64,000 nucleotides of DNA from Bog-473 sp963730395 (GTDB lineage: Bacteria; Actinomycetota; Acidimicrobiia; Acidimicrobiales; RAAP-2). The stretch spans positions 148,932 to 212,931 of the forward strand of contig CAVSSK010000030.1 of assembly GCA_963730395.1 (NCBI GenBank), given 5' to 3'. The notes beneath the pieces are model-generated. The model ran no database searches. It was given only the letters and a program-made list of their open reading frames with translations, and was not told where the DNA came from. Below, in pieces: positions 1-8,637 of the stretch (position 1 is its first letter; the number at the start of each line of letters is the position of its first letter). The position numbers and the translations under genes are program-made.

Positions 1-413
1 GCGTGGTGGGTCTTGGCCAGCATGGCCCACCGACCGTCTTCGAGGCCCTCGACCACCCAGATCTCCCAGAGCGGCTTCGAGCGGTCGAGCTGCTGTGCCA
101 TGACGCGGCCTACGAGCTTGCGCAACTCGCTCTCGCCCCCCGGCGAGGGGAGCGCGGTGTGGCGGAGGTGGTACTCGATGTTGAAGTGCGGGTCGTCCAC
201 CCACACCGGGCGTCCGAGCTCGAAGGGGACGAACCTCACCTTCTGGCGGTAGCGCGGGACGAGGTCGAGCTTGGCGTCCACCATCGCCGCGATGTCGACG
301 AAGGGTGGCGGGGGGCCTTCGAAGATGGCGACCGATGCGATGTGCATGTGGGACACGTGGTCCTCGATGTGGAGGAACGACGCGTCCAGGGGGCTCAAGC
401 GGTCAGGGCTCAT
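1..413 (-). CDS. WS/DGAT acyltransferase, N-terminal part (runs off window)
   Basis: Reading from the ATG at 413 to the window edge gives 137 residues beginning MSPDRLSPLDASFLHIED, the usual opening of actinobacterial wax ester synthase/diacylglycerol acyltransferases. These enzymes join fatty acyl-CoA to diacylglycerol or a long-chain alcohol to make storage lipid. The last visible residues, KTHHA, begin the catalytic HHxxxDG motif, so the window cuts the gene at its active site. A GGGAGGG ribosome site sits a few bases before the start. A patatin-like lipase ends about 60 bases upstream on the same strand; a shared lipid role is inference. Confidence 0.88.
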   Translation of the reverse strand, partial: MSPDRLSPLDASFLHIEDHVSHMHIASVAIFEGPPPPFVDIAAMVDAKLDLVPRYRQKVRFVPFELGRPVWVDDPHFNIEYHLRHTALPSPGGESELRKLVGRVMAQQLDRSKPLWEIWVVEGLEDGRWAMLAKTHH

Positions 414-476
414 CGACCCTCCCTTCGGTGGCGCTTCCGGCCGCAGGCTACTACCGGGCGGCCGCGGGATTCCGGG

Positions 477-1502
477 TCAGCCGGCGCTGGCGCTGGTGAT
501 GCGCTCGCCGAGGGACGCCAGCACGGGCGTGCTGCAGATCGTCCGCTGGGTCTCCTCGTAGGCGGCCTCGATGACCCGCGGGCTCCGGTCCTCGGCCATG
601 GCCCGCAGCCCCATGGCCCGGCGTGAATCGGCCCCCGGCTCCAGGCGGACCACGACCGTTCCCGACTCCTCGAGACGGGCGATCTCGCGCTCCATGCGGC
701 GGTGCACGGTCCGGCGCAGCAGCCCGTCGGCGCCGTTGGCGTTGCCCTGGGCCGCCGACATGGACGAGACGATCACGACCAGGTCGAGGCCCTCGGACCG
801 CAGCACGTCGGCGTTGGTGACCGAGTGCACGCCGCCGTCGAGATACTCGGTACCCCCGATGGTCACCGGCCGGAAGTAGCCGGGGATGGCGCAGGACGCC
901 AGCACGGCAGGAGCGAGTCGCGTCGGGGGCGCCCCTGGCCGCCCGAAGACGACCCGGGCGCCGTCGGAACGACGGACGGCGCAGATCCGCAGCCCGTCGG
1001 GCCAGCGGTCGCCGATGTGCTCGTCGAGGCCGCGGGCGCGCTCGGTGATGTCGACCTGGCCCCGTGGCATCAGCGTCACTGCCGCCACGTCGGGTCGGAA
1101 GGCCAGGGGCCGCCGGGCGGCCCGGGTGAGCAGGGCGGGAGAGGGCAAGGTCCACGGGCGCAGCAGGGACCGCACGGACGGAGTCGGCAGAGGCCCGGCT
1201 TCGCCGGGGAGGATGCGTTGGAGGATGGCCCCGCCGCGCCGCGACGTGGGCACACCGTAGAGCGACGCCGCCAGATCGGTGGCCGGCACCCCGACGCTGA
1301 GTGCGGCGCCGGTGACGGAGCCGGCCGACGTGCCGACGACGACAGCGGCTTGACGGGCGTCCCAGCCCGCCTCGCGCTCGAGGGCAGCGAGGACACCAGC
1401 CTGATAGGCCTGGCCCACGACGCCACCAGCCCCGAGCACCAGGCCGATGGACGGCTTCGTCCGGCTGCCGAACCCCCCACGGATCACCTTCATCACCCCC
1501 AT
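477..1502 (-). CDS. Patatin-like phospholipase
   Basis: 341 residues. The patatin signatures are in order: glycine-rich oxyanion loop GAGGVVG (about residues 24-30), nucleophile elbow GTSAGS (serine about 59) and the catalytic Asp in LDGGVHS (about 220). The family hydrolyses acyl esters of lipids with a Ser-Asp dyad. No signal peptide is seen, so it is probably cytosolic or membrane-associated. The start could be the ATG at 1502 or the one at 1493, which gives MKVIRGG and has a G-rich stretch just before it. It lies in the same direction as the WS/DGAT gene and divergent from the channel-like gene at 1652. Confidence 0.88.
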   Translation of the reverse strand: MGVMKVIRGGFGSRTKPSIGLVLGAGGVVGQAYQAGVLAALEREAGWDARQAAVVVGTSAGSVTGAALSVGVPATDLAASLYGVPTSRRGGAILQRILPGEAGPLPTPSVRSLLRPWTLPSPALLTRAARRPLAFRPDVAAVTLMPRGQVDITERARGLDEHIGDRWPDGLRICAVRRSDGARVVFGRPGAPPTRLAPAVLASCAIPGYFRPVTIGGTEYLDGGVHSVTNADVLRSEGLDLVVIVSSMSAAQGNANGADGLLRRTVHRRMEREIARLEESGTVVVRLEPGADSRRAMGLRAMAEDRSPRVIEAAYEETQRTICSTPVLASLGERITSASAG

Positions 1503-1651
1503 TTCTTACCCCGCCCGAGAAACCGGTTCACCCGTATTCAACCTACTGGCCCGTTCGGGCTGGTCAAAGGTCCTCGACACCGGGGGTGCACGGCCGGAGG
1601 GGAGCCGCTGCTCCCTAAGGTGTGCCCGATCGGAGCGGCCCGGGGAGGCGC

Positions 1652-2761
1652 ATGACCGAGACCCTCAGGCTCGTCGCCACCGTGGGCGGCGTGGTCCTCA
1701 TCGTGGGCATGCTGAGCGACGCGGTGGCCACGCTGATCGTCACCCAGGGCAGCAGCAGCCTGTGGCGGCCCACCCGGCTCTTCTACGCCGCCACCTGGCG
1801 TGGCGCCCGGGCGCTGGCGGCGCGGCTGACGGATCGCTCCGGCGAGTACGTGCTCAACGTCTACCCGGCGCTCTCCCTCCTCGGCCTCCTCGTCATCTGG
1901 CTGGCCGGCCTCATGATCGGCTGGTCGCTGGTGTACTGGGGTCTCGACCAGCGCATCGGCGGGACGAGGGACTGGGGGACGCTCGTCTACTACGCGGGCA
2001 CCTCACTGGTGACCCCTGTGTTCGGGTCGGCGCACGGCGCGCTCATCCGGATGCTCACGCTGCTCGAGACGCTGACCGGGGTGGTGACGATCGCGCTGAT
2101 GATCTCGTACCTCCCGGCCCTCTACGGCGCGTACAGCCGCCGGGAGGCGCGCCTGTTGACCCTCGACGACCCCCTGGGCGAGCGGATCACCCCGGCGCGC
2201 GTCATCGCGCTCAACGCGCCCGGCGGCGACGCGGAGATGCTGTACCGGGCCCTGGGCGAATGGCAGATGTGGACGGCCGACCTCCTCGAGAGCCACGTGT
2301 CGTATCCCATGTTGGCGCTCTTCCGGTCCCAACATCCCGGCCAGTCGTGGGTCACGGCGCTCGGCGTGGTGACCGACGCCGCCACGTTGACCGCCGCCTG
2401 CGTGGAGGGAGCCCAGAGCCGCGAGCCGTACTTCCTGTACCGGCGGGGGCGCCGGGCCATCGTGGACATCTCGAGCCGACTCCACGTCCCCGAATCCGCA
2501 ACGCCCCAGACGTGGCTCGTCGAAGAGAATTTCGAGGTGGCCTGGCGCGCGCTCGTCGAGGTCGGGCTCCCACTGCGGGACAAGGCTGAGGCCTGGGCGG
2601 ACCTGCAGGCACTGCGCTCGGCCTACGGCGACCAGCTCGAGCGCCTGATCGACTTCCTGGTCGCGCCGCGCGGGTTCTGGGGCCATTCCGCGGAAGAGAG
2701 GGTGGAGGACGAGGTGGCACTGGCGGCCAGCGAGGCCAGGCGGAAAGCCAGGGGCCGGTAG
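1652..2761 (+). CDS. Ion-channel-like membrane protein with non-canonical pore loop
   Basis: 369 residues from the ATG at 1652, chosen because GGGGAGG lies 4 bases before it; an in-frame upstream codon at 1622 has no such site. Hydrophobic segments lie at about residues 8-30, 68-95 and 128-155. The part around residues 108-165 (YYAGTSLVTPVFG, then a long helix ending ISYLPALYGAYSRRE) follows the pore-helix/TM2 layout of bacterial potassium-channel-family proteins. The expected GYGD-type filter is replaced by TPVFG. The remaining ~200 residues form a soluble cytoplasmic region of unknown role. Channel function is inferred from layout only. Confidence 0.6.
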   Translation: MTETLRLVATVGGVVLIVGMLSDAVATLIVTQGSSSLWRPTRLFYAATWRGARALAARLTDRSGEYVLNVYPALSLLGLLVIWLAGLMIGWSLVYWGLDQRIGGTRDWGTLVYYAGTSLVTPVFGSAHGALIRMLTLLETLTGVVTIALMISYLPALYGAYSRREARLLTLDDPLGERITPARVIALNAPGGDAEMLYRALGEWQMWTADLLESHVSYPMLALFRSQHPGQSWVTALGVVTDAATLTAACVEGAQSREPYFLYRRGRRAIVDISSRLHVPESATPQTWLVEENFEVAWRALVEVGLPLRDKAEAWADLQALRSAYGDQLERLIDFLVAPRGFWGHSAEERVEDEVALAASEARRKARGR

Positions 2762-2806
2762 GGCTGCATCGACGGCGCACACCCACCGTTACGCTCCGGG
2801 GCTGAC

Positions 2807-3490
2807 ATGGGTTCGACCCGCATCGACCTGCACCGGATTGCCGCACACGTGCTCGGGCGGCGGCGTTTCGCGGTCAGCGGCCACTTCGGGCTGCGGGCAA
2901 GTCCCCGCGGCATTGCCACACCGGCCTTCGGGCCCGAACCCGAGGTCCTGCGTGTCGCCGGACCGATCCTCGTCCGCGAGGTGGGCGCCCATTGCCGGGC
3001 GATGCCGATGGACGGCGCCAGCCTGGCGGAGTTGGCGACATTCGGCGGCGTGGATCTGGCCGACGCCTTCTCGGCCGGCCCCGACACACCGGAGGTGGGC
3101 CCCGCCGACAAGCCGCTGCGAGTGTCGGTCGGGGAACTCGACGCGCTGTACGCCTGGTTCGACCTCGGGTGGCGGGTGCTCGACGCCGTCACCTCGGACA
3201 CGCCACTCATGTCCAGCCGCTCCTCGATCCAACTGTGGCCCGAGCACTTCGATGCCGGGTGCACCGTCGACCTGGGGTCGGGCACCGGCGTGAACCTGGG
3301 CTTCTCGCCCGGCGACTCCTTCTCGGAGGAGCCGTACGGCTACGTGGGGCCGTGGGGACCCGAACGGCCCGGCGACCCGACGTACTGGAACGCGCCCTTC
3401 GGCGCCGTCGTGCCGCGGTCACGAGCCGGCGGGTTCGCGGAGTGCGTGTCCTTCATCCGCTCGGGACTCCTCATGCTCACGAAGGGATAG
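2807..3490 (+). CDS. Conserved hypothetical protein
   Basis: 227 residues with no signal peptide or membrane segment. I do not recognise the family with certainty. Conspicuous conserved-looking pieces are SSIQLWPEHFDAG (about 143-155) and GFSPGDSFSEEPYGYVGPW (about 168-186), rich in aromatic and acidic residues, which suggests a globular ligand-binding or enzyme fold. The ATG at 2807 has no good ribosome site. The gene ends 5 bases before the TTG start of the next gene, so the two are probably cotranscribed. Confidence 0.75.
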   Translation: MGSTRIDLHRIAAHVLGRRRFAVSGHFGLRASPRGIATPAFGPEPEVLRVAGPILVREVGAHCRAMPMDGASLAELATFGGVDLADAFSAGPDTPEVGPADKPLRVSVGELDALYAWFDLGWRVLDAVTSDTPLMSSRSSIQLWPEHFDAGCTVDLGSGTGVNLGFSPGDSFSEEPYGYVGPWGPERPGDPTYWNAPFGAVVPRSRAGGFAECVSFIRSGLLMLTKG

Positions 3491-3495
3491 CGGCC

Positions 3496-4650
3496 TTGCC
3501 GGTCCCGCTCCCGTCCGCCGAGAACGTCGACCGCGAGAAGCCCGATGCCGCGGAGACGCAGGTCATGGCCGACGGTGTCGCGTCGGCCGTCGCCGGGCGC
3601 CAAGGGCTGTTGCCGGTGCAGCGCTCCCTCATCGAGGCGCTCTTCCCGGCCATGACCGGCCATCACGTGACGCTGGAGAGCCGGCCCGCCATGACCGCAA
3701 CCGGGTTCGCCGAGGCAATGGCACGCCGTGAGCTCCCGTTCCGCTCCCGCATGGTGCAGGTGATGCTCCTCGGCGCCCTCCTCCGGCATCCGCTACCCGA
3801 CGACGTGGCCGACAGCGTGGCCGAGTTCGCACGTGAGCTGGGGGTGGAGGACGGGATGGTCGACGTCGCGCGCGAGTTCGCCGCGGGGTCGCTCGGCTTG
3901 GCAGCCGTCGACTTCCGCCGGAACGGGTACGAGGGGACCTGGAACGACGAAGCGTCGACGGCCGCCCTGCACTCGACGCGGGTGCTGCACGAGGCCTGGG
4001 AGGTCTCCGCCGCCGACCCGGGACTGGCGGCGCGGTGGGCCTCCCTCGAGGACCTTCCGTGCGATGCCATCGGCCGCAAGGTCTGGGAGATGTACCAGGC
4101 CCGCGGGTTCAGGTTCCCGGGCACCCCGGGCTCCGCGCCACCGCTCCTGGCCCAGCACGACTGGGTGCACGTGCTGGGCGACTACGGCACCACCGTGGAG
4201 TCCGAGGTCGAGGTGTTCGGGCTGATCGCCCGGGCCAACGACGACATGCACGCCTTCTCGCTCCTCGCCATGGTGATCTCCCTCTTCGAGACCGGCTACC
4301 TCGCCACGGGCGCCGGCCTGTTCGAGGCCTCGCCGGGACACTTCTCCTCGAGCCCCGACATGGCGGTCCGTCTGTCCGATGCCATGCGGCGTGGCGCACT
4401 CTGCCGCGACTGCGAGACCGGTGACGACAGCATCGACTTTCTGCGGTTGGACTGGTTCGCCGTGGCCCATCAGTCGTGCGAGGACGTGCGGGCGCGCTTC
4501 AACCTCGTGCCCAAGGCCGAGGCGGCGGTCGCGGCGGGCTCGGTCGGGCCCTGGGAACCGGGTGGGATCAGCCCGTTCCAGATGAAGGCGGGTCACGAGC
4601 TGGCGGCGGAGCGCGGGGTGCCCTACGACGCCCACGGCGCCGCGGTCTGA
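3496..4650 (+). CDS. Protein with TerB-like N-terminus and Coq4-like C-terminus
   Basis: 384 residues from a TTG at 3496, chosen because GAAGGGA lies 8 bases before it; an ATG at 3565 is the alternative. Residues ~45-130 are a helical region of TerB type (acidic, with VQVMLLGALLRHPLPDD). Residues ~180-300 resemble Coq4, the ubiquinone-biosynthesis protein: LPCDAIGRKVWEMYQ, then HDWVH and a Glu exactly 11 residues after the second His, which reproduces the Coq4 metal site H-D-x2-H-x11-E. Actinobacteria normally make menaquinone, so the role is unknown. It stops one base from the convergent regulator gene. Confidence 0.6.
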   Translation: MPVPLPSAENVDREKPDAAETQVMADGVASAVAGRQGLLPVQRSLIEALFPAMTGHHVTLESRPAMTATGFAEAMARRELPFRSRMVQVMLLGALLRHPLPDDVADSVAEFARELGVEDGMVDVAREFAAGSLGLAAVDFRRNGYEGTWNDEASTAALHSTRVLHEAWEVSAADPGLAARWASLEDLPCDAIGRKVWEMYQARGFRFPGTPGSAPPLLAQHDWVHVLGDYGTTVESEVEVFGLIARANDDMHAFSLLAMVISLFETGYLATGAGLFEASPGHFSSSPDMAVRLSDAMRRGALCRDCETGDDSIDFLRLDWFAVAHQSCEDVRARFNLVPKAEAAVAAGSVGPWEPGGISPFQMKAGHELAAERGVPYDAHGAAV

Positions 4651-4651
4651 T

Positions 4652-5311
4652 TCAGGAGTCCAAGAAGCGCAGGACCGCCAGCACCCGGCGGTGGTCCTTC
4701 TCCGAGACGGGGAGATCGAGCTTGGCGAAGATGTTGGCGACGTGCTTCTCGACCGCACCCTCGCTGATCACCAGCGCATGGGCGATGGCGGCGTTGGACC
4801 GTCCCTCCGCCATGAGGGAGAGGACCTCTCGCTCGCGGGCCGTGAGGACGGACAGCGAGTCCGTGCGCCGGGTCGCGCCGAGCAGCTGCGTCACCACTTC
4901 TGGATCCAAGGCCGTCCCTCCTATCGCGACGCGCTCGAGCGCCTCGACGAAGTCGCTGACGTCGGCCACACGGTCCTTCAGCAGATACCCGATGCCGGCG
5001 GCGTCGTCGGCCAGCAGGTCGGCCGCGTAGCGCGTCTCGATGTACTGGGAGAAGAGCAGGATGCCGAGCCCCTCGTACCGGGCCCGGAGCTCGAGCGCGA
5101 GGCGAAGGCCCTCGTCGGTGAAGGTGGGTGGCATCCGAATGTCGATGACCGCGACGTCGGGCGGGTTCTGCGCGACGGAGCTGCGCAGCGCCCCGGGGTC
5201 CCCGACGGCACCCGTGATGGCGAAGCCGCGGTCGACCAGCAGTTGGACCAGCCCGTCGCGCAGGATGGCCGAGTCCTCGGCGATGGCCACGCGCAGCGCA
5301 CCGACCATCAT
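4652..5311 (-). CDS. LuxR/NarL-type response regulator
   Basis: 219 residues. The receiver domain (1-~120) has the acidic pair AEDS, the phospho-acceptor Asp in VIDIRMPP (about 55) and the conserved Lys in GYLLKDRV (about 105). A C-terminal LuxR helix-turn-helix starts at LTAREREVLSLMAEGRSN (about 152). The start at 5311 overlaps the kinase stop in an ATGA, so the two are translationally coupled. It is the fourth gene of an ABC-transporter/kinase operon. By analogy with similar operons it probably controls the upstream export genes in response to membrane or drug stress, but no binding site was identified. Confidence 0.93.
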   Translation of the reverse strand: MMVGALRVAIAEDSAILRDGLVQLLVDRGFAITGAVGDPGALRSSVAQNPPDVAVIDIRMPPTFTDEGLRLALELRARYEGLGILLFSQYIETRYAADLLADDAAGIGYLLKDRVADVSDFVEALERVAIGGTALDPEVVTQLLGATRRTDSLSVLTAREREVLSLMAEGRSNAAIAHALVISEGAVEKHVANIFAKLDLPVSEKDHRRVLAVLRFLDS

Positions 5312-6702
5312 GGCGACAGCGGCAGGTCGACGGTGACGACGGTGGGGCCACCGGGGGGGCTCACGAGGTTCAGCCGTCCGTCGACCGCGCGCACACGCTC
5401 GGTGAGCCCGCTCAGGCCACTCGACGTGGAGCCCAGCGTGGTCAGCTGGGCGCCGCCGCGGCCGTCGTCGCGCACGACGAGTCGGAGCCACGTGCCCTGC
5501 TGGGCGCAGGAGATCGATGCCCGCGAGGCGTGGGCGTGTTGGGCGACGTTGGCCAGCAGCTCCGCCACGCAGAAGTAGGCGATGGCCTCGATCGCCGGCG
5601 TCGGTCGGGTCCGCAGGTCCACGGACACCTCGGTGGGGACGGCGCTGCGCGCCGCCAGCGTGGCCAGCGCCCCTTCCAGCCCGATGTCGAGCGCCGGCGG
5701 GTGGATCCCCCGGGCGATGTCGCGCAGTTCGGCAATGGCCTCCTTGGCGCCGCGGTGGGCCTCGTCCACGAGCTCACGCACGCGCTCGAGGTCCAGGTGG
5801 TCGGCGTCCTCGAGCTTCTCCTTGGCCATGCCCAGTCGCATGGCCAGCGCCACCAGCTGGGCCTGGGTCCCGTCGTGCAGGTCACGCTCGATCCGCCGCA
5901 GGGTCGCCGCCGAGGCGTCGACGGTCTGCGTCCTGGCCTGTTCGAGGGTGCGGACGCGGGCCGCCATGGGGTCGGGGCCGAGCAGCGTGCGGATGAGCAG
6001 GCGGTCGACGGTGACGAAGCCGCGCATGACCCAGGGGGCCGCGAAGAAGAAGATGGCGCCCAGGATGAAGACCCCGACCCCGTGGATGAAGTTCTCCTGC
6101 TGGAACCAGAACGAGCTGTAGGGAAAGAAGCCGCGGACCAGCCCCCAGACCGGCAGGCCGCCGCCGCCCCGGCCGAAGATCGGCCCGGTGAGGCAGGCGA
6201 AGGCGTCCCACCACAAGCTGACGGCCACGAAGACGCCGAGGATGGTCCAGGGCACCTTGACGGCGAGATAGGCGACGGCACGCCACCCCACCCGGTCGCG
6301 GAGGGACGACTGCAGCCACCCGAGGAAGCCATGCCGGCCGACGAAGGGCTCGGGGTCCTCGACCGTCTCGCTCAGCAGGGCCCGGGCCAGCCCGCGCTGC
6401 CACCCGCCGATGCCACGGGCGCTGCGGATGGAGAGGGCCAGCACCGCCAGCCCGAAGAAGGTGATGGCCAGCACCACGCCGGTCACCATGGTGAAGCCGA
6501 CGAAGGCGAGGCCCAGCCCCGCCAGGCCGCCCGACACCAGGAAGAAGGCCAGCTCGGCCCAGGGCCGCTTGGTGAAGGGCTCGCGCCCGATGCGCTGCGC
6601 CAACGACCTCAGGGCCACCGCGTGCTCCTCGCTGATGGCCAACGAGAGCTCCTTGCCCCGGATGCGCACGTGCACGCCCGTGTCCTCGGTCTGCTCCACC
6701 AT
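5308..6702 (-). CDS. Membrane sensor histidine kinase (NarL-partner type)
   Basis: 464 residues. The N-terminal half holds hydrophobic segments at about 50-95, 140-165 and 205-230, a membrane sensor region typical of actinobacterial kinases next to ABC transporters. The HisKA_3 dimerisation motif RRIERDLHDGTQAQL places the phospho-His near residue 275. The HATPase domain follows, with ELLANVAQHAHA (N box) and DDGRGG (G box). The start ATG overlaps the stop of the permease gene in TGATG, and the end overlaps the regulator start in ATGA. Cognate partner: the downstream LuxR-type regulator. Confidence 0.93.
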   Translation of the reverse strand: MVEQTEDTGVHVRIRGKELSLAISEEHAVALRSLAQRIGREPFTKRPWAELAFFLVSGGLAGLGLAFVGFTMVTGVVLAITFFGLAVLALSIRSARGIGGWQRGLARALLSETVEDPEPFVGRHGFLGWLQSSLRDRVGWRAVAYLAVKVPWTILGVFVAVSLWWDAFACLTGPIFGRGGGGLPVWGLVRGFFPYSSFWFQQENFIHGVGVFILGAIFFFAAPWVMRGFVTVDRLLIRTLLGPDPMAARVRTLEQARTQTVDASAATLRRIERDLHDGTQAQLVALAMRLGMAKEKLEDADHLDLERVRELVDEAHRGAKEAIAELRDIARGIHPPALDIGLEGALATLAARSAVPTEVSVDLRTRPTPAIEAIAYFCVAELLANVAQHAHASRASISCAQQGTWLRLVVRDDGRGGAQLTTLGSTSSGLSGLTERVRAVDGRLNLVSPPGGPTVVTVDLPLSP

Positions 6703-7502
6703 CAGGCGTCCCGCCGGCCGAGCAGCGCAGCACCGACCGTCAGCGCCAGGGCCGCATAGAGGGCCATGAGCAGGAGTGCGGTCGTGCTGGTCAGGGCGCC
6801 CACGACGGGCGTGACCGCGGCGACCGAGTTGCCCAACAGCATCACCGGCATGAACCGATCGGGGTTCCCGGCCACATCGTGGAGGACCAGCGGGAGGAGC
6901 AATGTGCATCCCACGAAGGTTGCGATGGCGCCCGCACTGTGCCGGATGATCGCGCCGATCCCGACCCCGAACAAGGCGAGGAGCACCAGGAAGGCACTCG
7001 ATTCGAGGAGGGCACGCAGGACGCCAGGGTCGCCGAGGGTCGCGGTGGGCGCGCCACCCGAGAGGACGGCCTGGCCGACGAAGAACGAAAGGAAGCTCAG
7101 CGCGACGCCGAGGCCGAGGGCCACCGTCCCCAAGACGATCGCCTTGGCTCCGAAGAACATCGTGCGACGCGGGGTCGCCGCCAGGGACGAGCGGATGGTG
7201 CCGCTGCCGTACTCGCCTGTCATGGAGAGCACGCTCAGGACGCCGATGACGAGCGACGCCAGCGCGAACCCGGCCAACGAGGCGTTGGTCGGATCGAAGG
7301 CCTCTCGCGCGTAGAACCCGGGCGGCTGGTGGCGCTCGACACCGTGCGTGGAGAGGAAGCTGACGAGGACGGTCCCGATCAGTGCGACGAACAGGGCCCA
7401 CCTCGTCGAGCGCAGCGTGCCGAGCTTCGTCCATTCGGCTCGCACGGCGTGGCTGAGCCCGGACCGCCAGTGTCGGGTGTCGGTGGGCACGGCAATGGTC
7501 AT
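6702..7502 (-). CDS. ABC-2 type transporter permease
   Basis: 266 residues from the ATG at 7502 (MTIAVPTDTRHW), chosen because AAAGGA lies about 9 bases upstream; an in-frame start further up would run into the ATPase gene. It opens with AEWTKLGTLRSTRWAL, the amphipathic entry typical of ABC-2 permeases, and has six hydrophobic segments with the intervening motif SMTGEYGSGTIRSSLAATP, characteristic of this export family. With the ATPase 13 bases upstream it should form an exporter of an unidentified substrate, probably a drug or lipid. Fused by overlap to the sensor kinase gene. Confidence 0.92.
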   Translation of the reverse strand: MTIAVPTDTRHWRSGLSHAVRAEWTKLGTLRSTRWALFVALIGTVLVSFLSTHGVERHQPPGFYAREAFDPTNASLAGFALASLVIGVLSVLSMTGEYGSGTIRSSLAATPRRTMFFGAKAIVLGTVALGLGVALSFLSFFVGQAVLSGGAPTATLGDPGVLRALLESSAFLVLLALFGVGIGAIIRHSAGAIATFVGCTLLLPLVLHDVAGNPDRFMPVMLLGNSVAAVTPVVGALTSTTALLLMALYAALALTVGAALLGRRDA

Positions 7503-7515
7503 GACCGCAGTCCTT

Positions 7516-8460
7516 TCATCGGGTCGAGGACGCACTCGGCGTCAACACGGGGTCAAAGACGTGTGAGCGGTACTCGACGGACTCACTCGTGAGCTCCATG
7601 AAGACGTCCTCGAGCGAGGCGCGCACCGGGATCAGTTCGTGCAGTGTGAGCTCGTGGTTGGCCGCCAGCTCGCCGACGGCGGACGAGGACAGACCCGTCA
7701 CGACGATGGCACCGTCAGGGTCGACGGCGGGCCGGGCTCCGGCTCGCGCCAGGGCAGAGACGAAGCGTTGTGGCGTCGGCGTCACGATCCGCACGGAGTC
7801 GCTGCGGTGCAAGGCGACGAAGTCGTCCACGCTCGTCTCTGCGATCAGCGTGCCGCGGCCGATCACGACCAGACGCTCCGCAGTCAGTGCCATCTCGTTG
7901 ATCAGGTGGCTCGAGACGAGGACGGTCCGCCCCTCCTCGGCCAGGTCGCGCAGCAGGTGACGGGCCCACCGGATCCCTTCGGGGTCGAGGCCGTTGACGG
8001 GCTCGTCGAAGAGGAGCACACCCGGGTCCCCCAGCAGCGCGCTGGCGATGCCGAGCCGCTGTCCCATGCCGAGCGAGAACCTCCCGGCCCGCTGGTCGGC
8101 CACCGAGGTGAGGCCGACGATGTCGAGCACCTCGTCGACGCGCCGGTCGGGGATCTCGTTGGTCCGGGCCAGGCAGCGCAGGTGGTTGCGTGCGCTCCGG
8201 CCCGGGTGGAACGCCTTGGCGTCGAGCAGCGCGCCCACCTCGCGCAACGGCCAGCGCAGCTCGTCGTAACGGACGCCGTTCACGAGGGCGCGGCCGGCGT
8301 CGGGAGCGTCGAGGCCCATGACCATCCGCATCGTGGTGGACTTGCCCGAACCGTTCGGGCCGAGGAAGCCGGTGACGACGCCCGGCGTGACCGTGAAGCT
8401 GAGGTCGTCGACGGCGCACGTCTTTCCGTAACGCTTCGTCAAGCCTTCGGTGACGATCAT
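7516..8460 (-). CDS. ABC transporter ATP-binding protein (drug-export type)
   Basis: 314 residues. Walker A GPNGSGKST (about 37-45), signature SLGMGQRLGIA (about 133-143) and Walker B VLLFDEPVNGLDP (about 151-163) are all intact. The sequence follows the subfamily of ATPases that pair with ABC-2 permeases in antibiotic export (CcmA/DrrA type). The ATG at 8460 has a strong GAGAGGAGG site 6 bases before it. First gene of a four-gene operon with permease, sensor kinase and regulator; the 177-base gap upstream must hold the promoter, although I could not place a convincing -10 box. Confidence 0.95.
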   Translation of the reverse strand: MIVTEGLTKRYGKTCAVDDLSFTVTPGVVTGFLGPNGSGKSTTMRMVMGLDAPDAGRALVNGVRYDELRWPLREVGALLDAKAFHPGRSARNHLRCLARTNEIPDRRVDEVLDIVGLTSVADQRAGRFSLGMGQRLGIASALLGDPGVLLFDEPVNGLDPEGIRWARHLLRDLAEEGRTVLVSSHLINEMALTAERLVVIGRGTLIAETSVDDFVALHRSDSVRIVTPTPQRFVSALARAGARPAVDPDGAIVVTGLSSSAVGELAANHELTLHELIPVRASLEDVFMELTSESVEYRSHVFDPVLTPSASSTR

Positions 8461-8637
8461 GGAGCCTCCTCTCCCGCTCCGGGCTGACCCCGGCCACGGT
8501 GCTCCAGCATGCGGCCCGGGAGGCGGATTTGGAATGCCGCTACCGGGCGTCCGGGCCTGGTGCTAGCACCCCTCTCGGTGTGCGGCGTCCTTTACGGGCG
8601 CGCCGTGTCGGAAGGGGCACAGCTCGGGATGCCGGTG

